The notes below the pieces were generated by a model that saw only the letters and a program-made list of their open reading frames with translations, had not been told where the DNA came from and did no database searches. Positions 9,872-18,789 of a DNA stretch of 55,233 bases are shown here, one piece after another; position 1 is the first letter of the stretch, and each line of letters starts with the position of its first letter. The position numbers were made by a program, and so were the translations under genes. The stretch lies in assembly GCA_944322815.1 (NCBI GenBank), contig CALUQB010000016.1, forward strand, positions 1 to 55,233, read 5' to 3'. The DNA is from an uncultured Bacteroidales bacterium. GTDB taxonomy: Bacteria; Bacteroidota; Bacteroidia; Bacteroidales; UBA932.

Positions 9872-9960
9872 GTAAATTGTGCCTGAAACTGTTACCGTGC
9901 ACGGCCAAAGCCGCAGCAGGCAATGTCAGGGGATGATCACATTGTAAATAACATATTATC

Positions 9961-10779
9961 ATGAAAGATTTGTTTGACATCAAAGGTAAGGTGGCAGTGA
10001 TGACCGGAGCATGCGGCATTCTCGGTACTACCATCGTCAAGTATTTCGCTGCTCAGGGAGCGAAAGTCGTACTCCTGGACCTCGAGCGCGCGGCATCCGT
10101 CGCTGACGGAATCATTTCCGAAATCAAGGCAAACGGGGGAGAGGCCATGTTCCTCCCTACGAATGTTCTTGACAAGGCTGTTCTGGAGGACAATTATGCC
10201 AGGATCATGGAGAAATACGGCAGGATCGACATCCTTCTCAATGCTGCCGGCGGCAATATGCCTGCTGCGACCGTTCCGCCTGACAAGACTATCTTCGACC
10301 TTGATATCGAGGCCGTGAAGAAGGTTACGGAGCTGAATCTTTTCGGTACCATCATTCCTACCATGGTCTTTGCAAAGGCTATGGCAGAGCAGAAGTCCGG
10401 CTCGATCATCAATTTCGCCAGCGAGTCTGCTCTCCGCCCTCTGACCAGAGTGGCCGGTTATGGTGTGGCCAAGGCTGCCGTGACTAACTGGACCAAGTAT
10501 CTCTGTGCGGAACTTGCGATGAAGTTCAGCGAGAACATCCGGGTCAACGCCATTGCTCCGGGCTTCCTGCTGACGAACCAGAACCGTACTCTGCTGACCA
10601 ATCCGGACGGCAGTCTGACTGACAGGTCGCATACCATCCTGTCCCATACTCCTATAAACAGATTCCTGGAGCCTGAGGAACTGCTCGGTACCCTGCATTG
10701 GCTGGCTTCCGATGCTTCGAAGGCCGTGACGGGTACTGTGGCTGTTGTGGACGGCGGTTTCGACGCATTCTCTATTTAA
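9961..10779 (+). CDS. uxuB: Short-chain dehydrogenase, D-mannonate oxidoreductase (fructuronate reductase) type
   Basis: A 272-residue classical SDR. The cofactor motif is TGACGILG near residues 16-23, the Asn motif is LNAAGG, and the catalytic Ser-Tyr-Lys is in NFASESALRP followed by YGVAKAA. The C-terminal VTGTVAVVDGGFDAF is the usual SDR end. Bacteroidetes commonly use an SDR rather than the larger UxuB for fructuronate to mannonate. The call rests on the next gene being uxuA (mannonate dehydratase) on the same strand. NAD(P)H preference is not assigned; an Asp after the second beta strand (LLDLERA) favours NADH. It is cytoplasmic. The symbol describes the role; this is not the E. coli UxuB fold. 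Confidence 0.82.
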   Translation: MKDLFDIKGKVAVMTGACGILGTTIVKYFAAQGAKVVLLDLERAASVADGIISEIKANGGEAMFLPTNVLDKAVLEDNYARIMEKYGRIDILLNAAGGNMPAATVPPDKTIFDLDIEAVKKVTELNLFGTIIPTMVFAKAMAEQKSGSIINFASESALRPLTRVAGYGVAKAAVTNWTKYLCAELAMKFSENIRVNAIAPGFLLTNQNRTLLTNPDGSLTDRSHTILSHTPINRFLEPEELLGTLHWLASDASKAVTGTVAVVDGGFDAFSI

Positions 10780-10987
10780 CGTCAGTTCGACGAATTATTC
10801 TGCTCTGTACCAGAGACTTCGTCGAACTGACGTTACGATTTCTTCGAAATCTCTTCCCATTTTCGTGTCACCCCTCTTAAATTCTCCCCTATCGAGGGGA
10901 GAACTTGCCTACGGATTCGTTTCCCGAATCCTCTAAAAGAGGTAGTTCGATGAAAAGAACGAAGTGAATTTCATCGAACTCACGTTA
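10777..10987 (+). repeat. Palindromic intergenic repeat element, copy 1 (MITE-like)
   Basis: It starts with a 59-bp palindrome (10777-10835; arms TAACGTCAGTTCGACGAA and its reverse complement), continues with a body of about 105 bases, and ends in a second, decayed palindrome (arms at 10944-10955 and 10969-10980, then CACGTTA). The first palindrome plus body recur in inverse orientation at 14294-14422, and the palindrome alone recurs at 26522-26580. The first bases overlap the SDR stop codon. No transposase is encoded, so it looks like a small non-autonomous element. Confidence 0.8.
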
Positions 10988-11014
10988 TTTAATTTGCATT
11001 GTATCGAAAAATTC

Positions 11015-11060
11015 ATTGCATCGTCAGATGTACTGGAAAATTTAATTGCATCGTCAGATG
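11015..11060 (+). repeat. Two 16-bp direct repeats upstream of uxuA
   Basis: ATTGCATCGTCAGATG occurs at 11015-11030 and 11045-11060, exactly 30 bp apart. Each contains a small inverted repeat (GCATC, then GATGC or a near match). They end 19 bases before the uxuA start. They may be a regulator site or a short duplication; the sequence does not decide. Confidence 0.55.
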
Positions 11061-11079
11061 CACCTAAAAAGATAAAATT

Positions 11080-12255
11080 ATGTATTTGATGAAAGAAAGC
11101 TGGCGCTGGTACGGACCGAATGATCCGGTGAGCCTGAGTTTTATCAAGCAGGCAGGCGTCACAGATATAGTACATGCGCTCCATCATATTCCGAACGGTG
11201 AGGTTTGGAGCGTGGAGGAAATTCAGAAAAGACAGGCGATGATCGCTGAATACGGCCTGACATGGAGCGTAGTGGAAAGCGTGCCTGTGCATGAGCATAT
11301 CAAGACCCAGACAGGGGATTTCCAGAAGTACATCGAGAATTACAAACAGTCCATCCGGAATCTGGCTGCCTGCGGTATAAAATGTATCACATACAATTTC
11401 ATGCCTGTGCTTGACTGGACGAGGACTAATCTGGCTTACGAAATGGCTGACGGTTCGCGGGGGCTGCGTTTCGAGAAGGATGCCTTCATGGCTTTCGACC
11501 TTTACATCCTCAAGCGCCCGGCTGCTGAAAAGGAATATACCGATGCCGAGAAAGCTCGTGCAAAGGCTCGTTTCGAGAAGATGGACGCTGCGGAAATCGA
11601 GCTGGTGACCAGAAACATGATCGCAGGTCTGCCAGGCAGCGAGGAAAGCTTTACGCTGGATCAGTTCCGGGAGGCTCTGGCCCGCTATGACGGAGTGGAT
11701 GCCGAGCAGCTCCGTGCAAATCTGATTTATTTCCTGAAGGAGATATGCCCTGTGGCAGATGAGTGCGGAGTGGAAATGGTGATCCATCCTGACGATCCTC
11801 CTTATCCTATTCTCGGCCTGCCGCGTATCCTTTCGACTGCCGAGGATTTCAGGAAACTCGTGGCTGCCGTGCCGAATGTTTCGAACGGTTTGTGTCTCTG
11901 CACCGGTTCTTTCGGTGTCCGTCCGGACAATGACATGGTTTCCATGATGTACGAGTTCGGTGACAGGGTGGGCTTCGTCCATCTGAGGAGCATCAAACGT
12001 GATGCCGAGGGCAACTTCTACGAGGCGAATCACCTGGAGGGTGACGTGGATATGTACGGCATGATGAAGGCTTTGCTGGAGGTGCAGCAGCGCAGGCATG
12101 TCTCCATACCGGTGCGTCCTGACCACGGGCACCAGATGTGCGATGACTTGAACCGCAAGAGCAATCCCGGGTATTCATACTACGGCAGGATGCGGGGTAT
12201 CGCCGAGCTGCGCGGTCTGCAGATGGGTATCGCGAAGAGTATGGGGCTGAAGTAG
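11080..12255 (+). CDS. uxuA: D-mannonate dehydratase
   Basis: A 391-residue protein of the usual UxuA length (about 394 in E. coli). It begins with the family signature [20 protein letters not shown], followed by [15 protein letters not shown] and later [20 protein letters not shown], which carries metal-binding His and Asp residues, then [13 protein letters not shown] and RPDHGHQM. It is a metal-dependent TIM-barrel enzyme that turns D-mannonate into 2-keto-3-deoxygluconate in hexuronate breakdown. It follows the SDR on the same strand, 300 bases away, with a repeat element between them, so co-transcription is possible but not certain. The KDG kinase and aldolase are not in this window. Confidence 0.96.
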   Translation: MYLMKESWRWYGPNDPVSLSFIKQAGVTDIVHALHHIPNGEVWSVEEIQKRQAMIAEYGLTWSVVESVPVHEHIKTQTGDFQKYIENYKQSIRNLAACGIKCITYNFMPVLDWTRTNLAYEMADGSRGLRFEKDAFMAFDLYILKRPAAEKEYTDAEKARAKARFEKMDAAEIELVTRNMIAGLPGSEESFTLDQFREALARYDGVDAEQLRANLIYFLKEICPVADECGVEMVIHPDDPPYPILGLPRILSTAEDFRKLVAAVPNVSNGLCLCTGSFGVRPDNDMVSMMYEFGDRVGFVHLRSIKRDAEGNFYEANHLEGDVDMYGMMKALLEVQQRRHVSIPVRPDHGHQMCDDLNRKSNPGYSYYGRMRGIAELRGLQMGIAKSMGLK

Positions 12256-12472
12256 TGCGCAGGCTCCGGCTTTTCCGCAGGGAGTTTGAAAGTGTTTTGA
12301 ATGTTGCTGCAGGCCGGTGGCACTGAGACAGGCTTTCTGCTAATAAACCGATCGGGACAGAGATTTTTCCTGACCAGATAAAACAGGTCCGGAATAAATC
12401 CTGTCCCGATTTCGTGTGTCCGGACTCATGTATCCGCGCTTGCGTGCCTGGAGTTCTTTTTTCGAATATGTG
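12256..12472. other. Intergenic region after uxuA with a large inverted repeat
   Basis: ATCGGGACAG at 12351-12360 pairs with CTGTCCCGAT at 12401-12410, and inside it GACC pairs with GGTC (12372-12389), giving a branched hairpin. It could end the uxuA transcript, although no T-run follows. No gene is seen. The 52-bp array begins at the end of this stretch. Confidence 0.55.
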
Positions 12473-12874
12473 GGACTAAGGCCATTTGGGCTCGAAAACG
12501 CGGTTAGTCCTGACAAAAACCTCCGGACTAACAACGCTACGAGCCGAAAATGCGGTTAGTCCGTGTAAAAACCTCCGGACTAACAACGCTACGTGGCAAA
12601 AACGCGGTTAGTCCTGACAAAAACCTCCGGACTAACAACGTTACGGGTCGAAAACGCGGTTAGTCCGTGTAAAAACTTCTGGACTAACAACGCTACGGGG
12701 CGAAAATGCGGTTAGTCCAGGCTAAAAACCCCGGACTAACAACGCTACGGGCCGAAAATGCGGTTAGTCCAGACTAAAAACTCCGGACTAACTGCACTAC
12801 AGGACAAATATGCGGTTAGTCCATATAAAATCCCCTGGACTAACAACGCTACGGGGCGAAAACGCGGTTAGTCC
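12473..12874 (-). repeat. 52-bp hairpin repeat array 1 (8 units)
   Basis: Eight 38-bp palindromic modules start at 12473, 12525, 12577, 12629, 12681, 12733, 12785 and 12837, with exactly 52 bp between starts and 14-base A-rich linkers. Each module opens with GGACTAAC and closes with GTTAGTCC. The first (GGACTAAG) and seventh are the most decayed. On the minus strand the module matches the units of array 2 (34989-35755), for example GGACTAACCGCATTTTCGCC then CCGTAGCGTTGTTAGTCC. The array lies between uxuA and bioA and encodes no protein. Confidence 0.95.
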
Positions 12875-12918
12875 TGACAAAAACTTCAGGCAAAATTCTT
12901 CTGATGGATATTTCCGCC

Positions 12919-12969
12919 ATGAAAAAATTGTGTATATTCGTCGGCCTGACGCTTGCCATCAGTTTCTGA
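12919..12969 (+). pseudogene. 16-residue ORF resembling a signal-peptide remnant
   Basis: MKKLCIFVGLTLAISF then a stop. It looks like the first half of a secretion signal, so it may be the stub of a lost secreted-protein gene cut off next to the repeat array, or a short leader ahead of bioA. It ends 51 bases before bioA. Its length makes the call weak. Confidence 0.3.
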
Positions 12970-13020
12970 CATGACCGACGGCAATGAGATGAATGCTTTT
13001 AACCGATAGAGAATAAACAG

Positions 13021-14295
13021 ATGAAAGACAATTTCGACAGAGAACACCTCTGGCATCCTTATACTTCCACCTCGAATCCGTTGCCGGTATATAAGGTGGA
13101 CCGGGCTGAAGGATGCGAAATAATACTCGAAGACGGACGGAGACTGATAGACGGGATGTCATCCTGGTGGTGTGCCATCCACGGCTATAATCATCCGGTC
13201 CTGAATGCGGCGGCGCAAGCCCAGCTCAGGAAGATGTCGCACGTGATGTTCGGCGGCCTGACGCACGACCCTGCAATAGAACTTGGCAGACTGCTTCTGA
13301 AGATAGCGCCTCCGTCGATGAACAAAATCTTCTATGCAGACAGCGGTTCAGTGGCCGTAGAGGTCGCCATGAAGATGGCCGTGCAGTACCAGTATTCCAC
13401 CGGTCATCCTGAAAAGACGAATTTCGTGACCATACGCCGCGGCTACCACGGAGATACCTGGAACGCGATGTCCGTATGCGATCCGGTAACTGGGATGCAC
13501 AGCCTTTTCGGAAGTGCGCTTCCGGTGCGCTTCTTCGTGCCGTCCCCTTCGTCCCGGTTTGACGGAGAATGGAATCCTCAGGATATCAAACCCCTGCAGG
13601 AAACCATCGAAACGCATCATGGCGAAATCGCAGCACTGATTCTGGAACCGGTAGTCCAGGGCGCAGGAGGCATGTGGTTCTATCATCCCGAATACCTCCG
13701 CCAGGCTGCCAGACTGTGCCGTGAGCACGGAATCCTCCTGATTTTCGATGAGATAGCCACAGGTTTCGGCCGTACCGGAAAACTTTTCGCATGGGAACAT
13801 TCAGGAGTGGAGCCGGATATCATGTGCATCGGAAAGGCATTGACCGGAGGTTACATGACCTTCTCAGCTGTCCTGGCTTCCGACAAGATCGCCGACGGCA
13901 TATCGGACAACTATCCCCACGCATTCATGCACGGACCCACATTCATGGGCAATCCTCTCGCCTGCGCTGTCGCCAAGGCTTCCACTGAACTCCTTCTGAG
14001 CCATGACTGGCAAGGGCGCGTCCGCGCAATAGAGGACCAGCTCCGCCGGGAACTTTCGCCTGCGGCAATATTTGAAGCCGTCAACGATGTGCGCGTACTC
14101 GGAACGATAGGCGTGATAGAGGTGAAGGAGCCTGTGGATATGGCGTTCATGCAGAGACGTTTCGTCGAAGAAGGCGTGTGGGTGCGGCCTTTCGGACGCC
14201 TGGTCTATGTCATGCCGCCATATATAATCACGCCGGAGCAGCTTTCCCATCTCACGGCGGCACTCGTGAAAATCGTAAGCGAACTCCGGCCGTAA
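13021..14295 (+). CDS. bioA: Adenosylmethionine-8-amino-7-oxononanoate aminotransferase
   Basis: A 424-residue class-III, PLP-dependent aminotransferase. [12 protein letters not shown] at the start is the BioA signature, [13 protein letters not shown] follows, the PLP-binding Asp lies in [15 protein letters not shown], and the Schiff-base lysine is in [11 protein letters not shown]. It makes 7,8-diaminononanoate from KAPA with S-adenosylmethionine as amino donor, the step before BioD. bioD follows on the same strand after a 145-base gap that a repeat element has invaded. Biotin is used by carboxylases and carboxyltransferases such as the one at 44358-46139. No BirA-type operator was recognised ahead of it. 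Confidence 0.97.
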   Translation: MKDNFDREHLWHPYTSTSNPLPVYKVDRAEGCEIILEDGRRLIDGMSSWWCAIHGYNHPVLNAAAQAQLRKMSHVMFGGLTHDPAIELGRLLLKIAPPSMNKIFYADSGSVAVEVAMKMAVQYQYSTGHPEKTNFVTIRRGYHGDTWNAMSVCDPVTGMHSLFGSALPVRFFVPSPSSRFDGEWNPQDIKPLQETIETHHGEIAALILEPVVQGAGGMWFYHPEYLRQAARLCREHGILLIFDEIATGFGRTGKLFAWEHSGVEPDIMCIGKALTGGYMTFSAVLASDKIADGISDNYPHAFMHGPTFMGNPLACAVAKASTELLLSHDWQGRVRAIEDQLRRELSPAAIFEAVNDVRVLGTIGVIEVKEPVDMAFMQRRFVEEGVWVRPFGRLVYVMPPYIITPEQLSHLTAALVKIVSELRP

Positions 14296-14422
14296 GTTCT
14301 TTCCTCGATGGGGAGGATTTAGGTGAGGTGACACGTAAAAGGAAGGAGATTTCGCAGAAATCGTAACGTCAGTTCGATGAAATCTCTGGTACTGAGTAGA
14401 ATAATTCGTCGGACTGACGTTA
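14294..14422 (-). repeat. Palindromic intergenic repeat element, copy 2 (inverted)
   Basis: The reverse complement of the first two parts of the element at 10777-10987: body (14294-14363) and 59-bp palindrome (14364-14422, TAACGTCAGTTCGATGAA ... CGGACTGACGTTA). It overlaps the last bases of bioA and fills most of the bioA-bioD gap. A transcript through here would form a strong hairpin, which may lower bioD expression or act as a terminator. Confidence 0.8.
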
Positions 14423-14440
14423 TGCGAATTTTAAAAGACT

Positions 14441-15085
14441 ATGGAAAAGAACAACGTATATTTCGTAAGCGGCATCGATACCGGAATAGGGAAAAGCTAT
14501 GCCACCGGCTACCTGGCCAGGCTATGGAATGAAAGGGGAGTGAGGACCATCACCCAGAAACTCATCCAGACCGGCAATACCGGGCTTTCGGAGGACATAG
14601 AACTTCACCGGCGTCTCATGGGCTGCGGATTGCTGCCCGAAGACCATGAAGGGCTGACCATGCCGGAGATTTTCAGCTATCCGTGTTCGCCGCATCTGGC
14701 TGCTGAGATTGACGGCAGGCAGATAGATTTCGGAAAGATAGATAAGGCGACTGAAGAACTTTCCCGTCGCTACGATGCCGTCCTGCTCGAAGGTGCAGGA
14801 GGTCTTATGGTGCCTCTGACGAGGCAATACCTGACCATAGACTATGTTGCAGATCACGGATATCCTCTTGTTTTCGTCACCTCCGGCCGGTTGGGAAGCA
14901 TAAACCATCTGCTGCTCAGCCTCGAAGCTGTCAGAAGCCGTGGTATCAGGCTCCATACCCTCATATATAACATGTATCCCGCCGATGAAGACAAGATCAT
15001 ACAGCGGGATACCGAAAATTATGTGACTGATTATCTGTCGGAGAACTGGCCTGACACGGAATTCCTTGTTCTTCCGGTCCTTTAG
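14441..15085 (+). CDS. bioD: Dethiobiotin synthetase
   Basis: 214 residues, normal for BioD. The P-loop is the BioD variant VSGIDTGIGKSYATGYLA (residues 9-26), followed by TQKLIQTGN with the conserved Lys and Thr, and VLLEGAGGLMVPL, which carries the conserved Glu-Gly-Ala-Gly-Gly loop. It is an ATP-dependent carboxylation and ring closure of 7,8-diaminononanoate to dethiobiotin in the cytoplasm. It is the second gene of a bioA-bioD pair. bioB and bioF are not in the window. The repeat element between the two genes may partly uncouple them. Confidence 0.96.
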   Translation: MEKNNVYFVSGIDTGIGKSYATGYLARLWNERGVRTITQKLIQTGNTGLSEDIELHRRLMGCGLLPEDHEGLTMPEIFSYPCSPHLAAEIDGRQIDFGKIDKATEELSRRYDAVLLEGAGGLMVPLTRQYLTIDYVADHGYPLVFVTSGRLGSINHLLLSLEAVRSRGIRLHTLIYNMYPADEDKIIQRDTENYVTDYLSENWPDTEFLVLPVL

Positions 15086-15121
15086 TATATACTGCGGTCC
15101 TGTTCCGGCATATCAGAAAGC

Positions 15122-15592
15122 CTATCTCGACTCTCTGACGAATTCGCCGAAGGCATTGAACATGAGTTCGATGTCCGACCCGGGCTGAGGTGAGCCGGAT
15201 GGAGCCGTGATTCCCACCTCATAGCCTCCGTATTTCTTGTCTATCTTGTAGGCCTTCGATCCGGGATAGTTTTCGGTGATATACCCGGATATGGTCGGCA
15301 GGAGGGCGGCTTCAGGCAGGATGGAAAACTCGCATTCTATGCTTTCCCAGTTTCCCCGGGCATCGAATTCGATTTCCGTACCGTCTGCGAGACGTACATT
15401 GTACTGTTTCACTCCGTCCTCCCTTTCCTTTTCAGCGTTCAGGATAGTCGTGTGAGGGAAATTCTTCTGAATGAACGTCCGGGCAGTCTCGGGAAGCCTT
15501 TTCTCATTTATTTTCACTTCATCGCAGCCGGAAAGAACCCCGATTCCCGCTATGGCTGCTGCCAAAAACACAATAAACTTTTTCATATCCAT
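15122..15592 (-). CDS. PepSY-like (DUF2874-type) periplasmic lipoprotein
   Basis: 156 residues with an N-terminal lipoprotein signal (MDMKKFIVFLAAAIAGIGVL then SGCDE) and two repeated PepSY-like modules: LPETARTFIQKNFPHTTILN with GVKQYNVRLADGTEIEFDARG, then LLPTISGYITENYPGSKAYK with YGGYEVGI and SDIELMFNAFGEFV. Starting at the second Met would drop two residues. Such proteins sit in the periplasm of Bacteroidetes; their job is unclear, although many are induced by two-component systems. It converges with bioD, 36 bases apart. Its promoter region carries an 11-bp direct repeat, listed separately. Confidence 0.85.
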   Translation of the reverse strand: MDMKKFIVFLAAAIAGIGVLSGCDEVKINEKRLPETARTFIQKNFPHTTILNAEKEREDGVKQYNVRLADGTEIEFDARGNWESIECEFSILPEAALLPTISGYITENYPGSKAYKIDKKYGGYEVGITAPSGSPQPGSDIELMFNAFGEFVRESR

Positions 15593-15622
15593 CTGTTTTA
15601 ACGGTTTTCAGTTTCACTGCTG

Positions 15623-15659
15623 CAAAGTTATACCCTGAATCTGAAATGAAACTGAAATG
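15623..15659 (-). promoter_or_regulatory. PepSY-gene promoter with an 11-bp direct repeat
   Basis: On the minus strand TAACTTTG (15623-15630) is a -7 element. Just upstream, in plus-strand terms, AATCTGAAATG (15638-15648) is followed immediately by AAACTGAAATG (15649-15659). Adjacent 11-bp half-sites are the layout used by OmpR-family response regulators. The regulator itself is not in the window. Confidence 0.6.
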
Positions 15660-15711
15660 GGGTAACTCAGGAGGTAATTTCCTGCATTACGCCGATTTGA
15701 AAATCCCCATT

Positions 15712-17349
15712 TCAGCAACCCAAGGCAGCCTTTATGTTTTCTATACGGCGTGTGAACTCGTCTTTCCCGATGAGAGTCACGATATCGGCGATGCCAAGAC
15801 CGCTGGACGCACCCACCAGAGCGAGCCTAAGACAGTTCATCACCTTGCCCATAGGCCATTCATTCCCGCGGATGTACTCTTCGAGCGGACCTTCCAGCGA
15901 TTCTTTCGTGAATTCGCCCTGGAAACCCGAGATGAAGTCAGCCGTTTTAAGGGCCAGGGAATAATTCTCTTCCTTCCAGAATTTAGCCGCATCCTTTTCG
16001 GCGTATGAAACCGGGGACACGAAAAGATAGGAAGCTATGTCCCAGAAATCGGCTACGAAAACAGCCCTTTCCTTGATCAGGGAAACTATCCTGCGGACAT
16101 AGTCGCGCGTGAAGATATGATTCTTGAAATCAGCTCCCTGGACAGTCACCTCTGCACCGGCAGTCAATGCACATTTCGCGCATCCCACCACCTGCATTCC
16201 ATGCTCTTCCAGCACGGGGATGAAGAGGTCCGTCAGCTCGTCGTCGGATTTCAGCCGCAGATATTCCTTGTTGTACCATTTGGCTTTGTCCGGGTTGAAC
16301 CTCGCACCTGACTTGATCACACGTTCGAGCGAGAATGCCTCTACGAGTTCCGGCATGGTGAACAGCTCCCTGTCATCTCCAGGATTCCAGCCCAGCATGG
16401 CCAGCATGTTCACGAAGGCCTCCGGAAAATACCCGTCCTCACGATAGCCTCTCGATACTTCGCCTTCCGCGTTAGTCCATTTCAACGGGAATACCGGGAA
16501 TCCCAGTCTGTCTCCGTCTCTCTTGCTCAGTTTGCCTTTGCCGTCAGGTTTCAGCAGCAGTGACAGGTGGGCGAAGCGCGGCCGGGTCTCCTCCCATCCG
16601 AATGCTTCGTAAAGCAAATAGTGTAGAGGCAGTGAAGGCAGCCATTCCTCGCCGCGTATCACCTCCGTGATTTCCATCAGATGGTCATCCACGATGTTTG
16701 CCAGGTGGTATGTAGGGAGCTCGTCAGCCCTTTTCCAGAGCACCTTGTCATCCAGAGTGTCGGTATTCACTTCTATGTGTCCCCTGATAAGGTCATCCAT
16801 TTTCACGACTCTGTCTTCCGGCATCTTGAAACGGATGGTCCAGTCCGTGTGGCTCTCCAGCAGCGGCTTCCATTCGCTTTCAGACATGGAAAGAGAATTT
16901 CTGAGAGACTTGCGGGTGATATGGTTGTAAATGAAAGTCTGTCCTGCAGCCTCCATCTCCGATCTTTTGGCTGCCAGTTCTTCGGCAGTGTCGAACGCAT
17001 AGTAGGCATAGCCTTTTTCCACCAGCTCCTCTGCATATTTCCGGTATATGCCACGCCTCTGTGACTGTCTGTACGGTGCGTGGGGATGTCTGTCGGACGG
17101 GGTCTCCACCACATTGCCGGAGGCATCCACACCTTCGTCAGGGATGATGCCGCACCAGTTCAGAGCCTCGATGATGTATTTTTCGGCTCCGGGTACGAAC
17201 CTGTGCGAGTCCGTGTCCTCGATCCTGATGATGAAATCGCCACCGTGCTGCTTGGCATACAGGTAGTTATATAGCGCTGTCCGTACTCCTCCCATGTGAA
17301 GCGGACCTGTAGGTGAAGGCGCGAACCTTACTCTTGTCTTTCTTTCCAT
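15712..17349 (-). CDS. gltX: Glutamyl-tRNA synthetase
   Basis: 545 residues of class-I aminoacyl-tRNA synthetase. The HIGH motif is in RFAPSPTGPLHMGGVRTALY (HMGG), RIEDTD follows, and the KMSKS equivalent is KGKLSKRDG near residue 281. The C-terminal anticodon-binding region ends in ENIKAALGC. It loads glutamate onto tRNA-Glu. It lies downstream of ftsZ on the same strand, with a 48-base gap containing its own promoter, so it is probably not strictly part of the division operon. No zinc-binding or other unusual insertion was noticed. Confidence 0.97.
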   Translation of the reverse strand: MERKTRVRFAPSPTGPLHMGGVRTALYNYLYAKQHGGDFIIRIEDTDSHRFVPGAEKYIIEALNWCGIIPDEGVDASGNVVETPSDRHPHAPYRQSQRRGIYRKYAEELVEKGYAYYAFDTAEELAAKRSEMEAAGQTFIYNHITRKSLRNSLSMSESEWKPLLESHTDWTIRFKMPEDRVVKMDDLIRGHIEVNTDTLDDKVLWKRADELPTYHLANIVDDHLMEITEVIRGEEWLPSLPLHYLLYEAFGWEETRPRFAHLSLLLKPDGKGKLSKRDGDRLGFPVFPLKWTNAEGEVSRGYREDGYFPEAFVNMLAMLGWNPGDDRELFTMPELVEAFSLERVIKSGARFNPDKAKWYNKEYLRLKSDDELTDLFIPVLEEHGMQVVGCAKCALTAGAEVTVQGADFKNHIFTRDYVRRIVSLIKERAVFVADFWDIASYLFVSPVSYAEKDAAKFWKEENYSLALKTADFISGFQGEFTKESLEGPLEEYIRGNEWPMGKVMNCLRLALVGASSGLGIADIVTLIGKDEFTRRIENIKAALGC

Positions 17350-17372
17350 GATTCAAACGATAAAAACAGCCG

Positions 17373-17380
17373 CAAAGATA
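17373..17380 (-). promoter_or_regulatory. gltX: -7 element of a gltX promoter
   Basis: TATCTTTG on the minus strand, 23 bases ahead of the gltX start. A TTGACC sequence about 20 bases upstream overlaps the 3' end of ftsZ and can serve as the -33 element. Confidence 0.6.
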
Positions 17381-17397
17381 AGCAATTATTTCGAAGG

Positions 17398-18636
17398 TCA
17401 ACTTTCTTTTTTCAGTGCCCGCCTGATGGCCGCTACGGATTCCAGGTCGCTGATGCTCTGTCCGTCATGTACGATCAGTGCCGGGATTTCACCTTCGGCG
17501 AAATGGAATTTCCTCATGTTGCTGCTGTCGCTGTATCCGATTTTTATGCTTGCAGGCGGGTCCGGCAGTTCGATACCTCCGGACTGCGTGGCCTGGCGGT
17601 CATAGACGAAATCATTGTCTATCATGATCAGATTCCCGAGGTTCAGATCCGTGATGCTGCTCAGCATATTCATCTTGAAACCAGTGGCTATGACCGTGAT
17701 GCTGATCTTGTCTCCTACTTCAGGATTGTCATCCAGGATGATGCCGCGCTTGAAATTGTTCGCATTTCCGGTGTATTCGTTTATCTTCTTGTTTATCGAA
17801 TCCAGTTCCCTCATGAACAGACCCTGGCTGTTCTTCCCGACTGTGATGTTTATGAGCACGTTCTTGGCGGTCTTCAGGTCGAAGTCATTCAGAAGCGGTG
17901 ATTCCAGCGCCTCCTTGATGGCATCCTGTATCCTGTTTTCCCCGGTTCCGTGTCCGCATCCCATCAGAGCCATGCCGCTGTTCCTCATCATGGTGCTCAC
18001 GTCCTGGAAGTCCACGTTTATGTGTCCTGCCTTGGTGATGATTTCTATCACTCCCCGGACTGCAGTGGCCAGCACCTCGTCTGCTTTCGGAAAGGCATCC
18101 TGGATCAGAAGGTCTCCGTAGTAGTCGTACAGCTTCTCGTTGTTTATGATCAGCAGGCTGTCCACGCATTTCTGCAGTTCATGAATACCGTCGATGGCTT
18201 TCGAAAGAGCCTCATTCCCTTCGTTCCGGAACGGTATGGTCACAACGGCCACAGTGAGGATATCTTTCTTTTTCGCCATGTCCGCTATTACCGGAGCTGC
18301 ACCTGTACCCGTGCCGCCTCCCATACCGGCAGTGATGAACAGCATCTTCGTGCCTGACTGGATGATCGCCGCATCTATCGCATCGGCCGCTTCTATGGCG
18401 GCATTGCGGCCTTTCACAGGGTCGCATCCTGCACCGAGTCCCGCCCCGAGCTGGAGTTTTGTCGGCACTTCGCATTTCTGCAGAGCCTGGGAATCCGTAT
18501 TGCATACTATGAAGTCGCAGCCGTTGATCTTCTGTCTGTACATGTAGTCGACTGCATTGCAGCCTCCGCCGCCTACTCCGATGACCTTGATGATGGAGTT
18601 TCCCGGAGACCAGTCTTTCGGTAATATATCGCTCAT
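17398..18636 (-). CDS. ftsZ: Cell division protein FtsZ
   Basis: 412 residues. The tubulin signature GGGTGTGAAPVIAD is at about residues 105-118; nucleotide contacts are in GVGGGGCNAVDYM near the start and in IRNSYV-type switch sequences; the T7 loop equivalent is NVDFQDVSTMMRNSGMALMG. FtsZ polymerises at mid-cell and organises the septum. The C-terminal tail from about residue 330 is short for the phylum and ends in ESVAAIRRALKKES. It follows ftsA after a 153-base gap containing tandem hairpins and is the last gene of the division cluster. Confidence 0.97.
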   Translation of the reverse strand: MSDILPKDWSPGNSIIKVIGVGGGGCNAVDYMYRQKINGCDFIVCNTDSQALQKCEVPTKLQLGAGLGAGCDPVKGRNAAIEAADAIDAAIIQSGTKMLFITAGMGGGTGTGAAPVIADMAKKKDILTVAVVTIPFRNEGNEALSKAIDGIHELQKCVDSLLIINNEKLYDYYGDLLIQDAFPKADEVLATAVRGVIEIITKAGHINVDFQDVSTMMRNSGMALMGCGHGTGENRIQDAIKEALESPLLNDFDLKTAKNVLINITVGKNSQGLFMRELDSINKKINEYTGNANNFKRGIILDDNPEVGDKISITVIATGFKMNMLSSITDLNLGNLIMIDNDFVYDRQATQSGGIELPDPPASIKIGYSDSSNMRKFHFAEGEIPALIVHDGQSISDLESVAAIRRALKKES

Positions 18637-18657
18637 TTTCTGAAATTTTATCCTTTC

Positions 18658-18780
18658 TCTGTCCTTTCAGGACAATATTCTCGTTTGTCTGTCCTTTCAG
18701 GACAATATCCATGTCCTTCTGTCCTTGCGGACAATTTTCCCGTCTTCCTGCGGACGGCTTTCAAGTCCCTTTCCGGACAA
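18658..18780. repeat. 30-bp tandem hairpin repeats between ftsA and ftsZ
   Basis: GTCCTTTCAG starts at 18661 and 18691 and the variant GTCCTTGCGG at 18721, exactly 30 bp apart. Each folds as TGTCC...GGACA. Two more decayed units follow up to GTCCCTTTCCGGACAA (18765-18780). In the ftsA-ftsZ transcript this would form a row of small stem-loops directly ahead of the ftsZ start, where they could change RNA stability or FtsZ output. Confidence 0.8.
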
Positions 18781-18789
18781 TGCCGGCTC

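Noticed and set aside
12473-12874. The array as a CRISPR
   Set aside because: The 14-base linkers are similar to each other rather than unique, repeats are full palindromes of varying interior, and there are no cas genes in the window.
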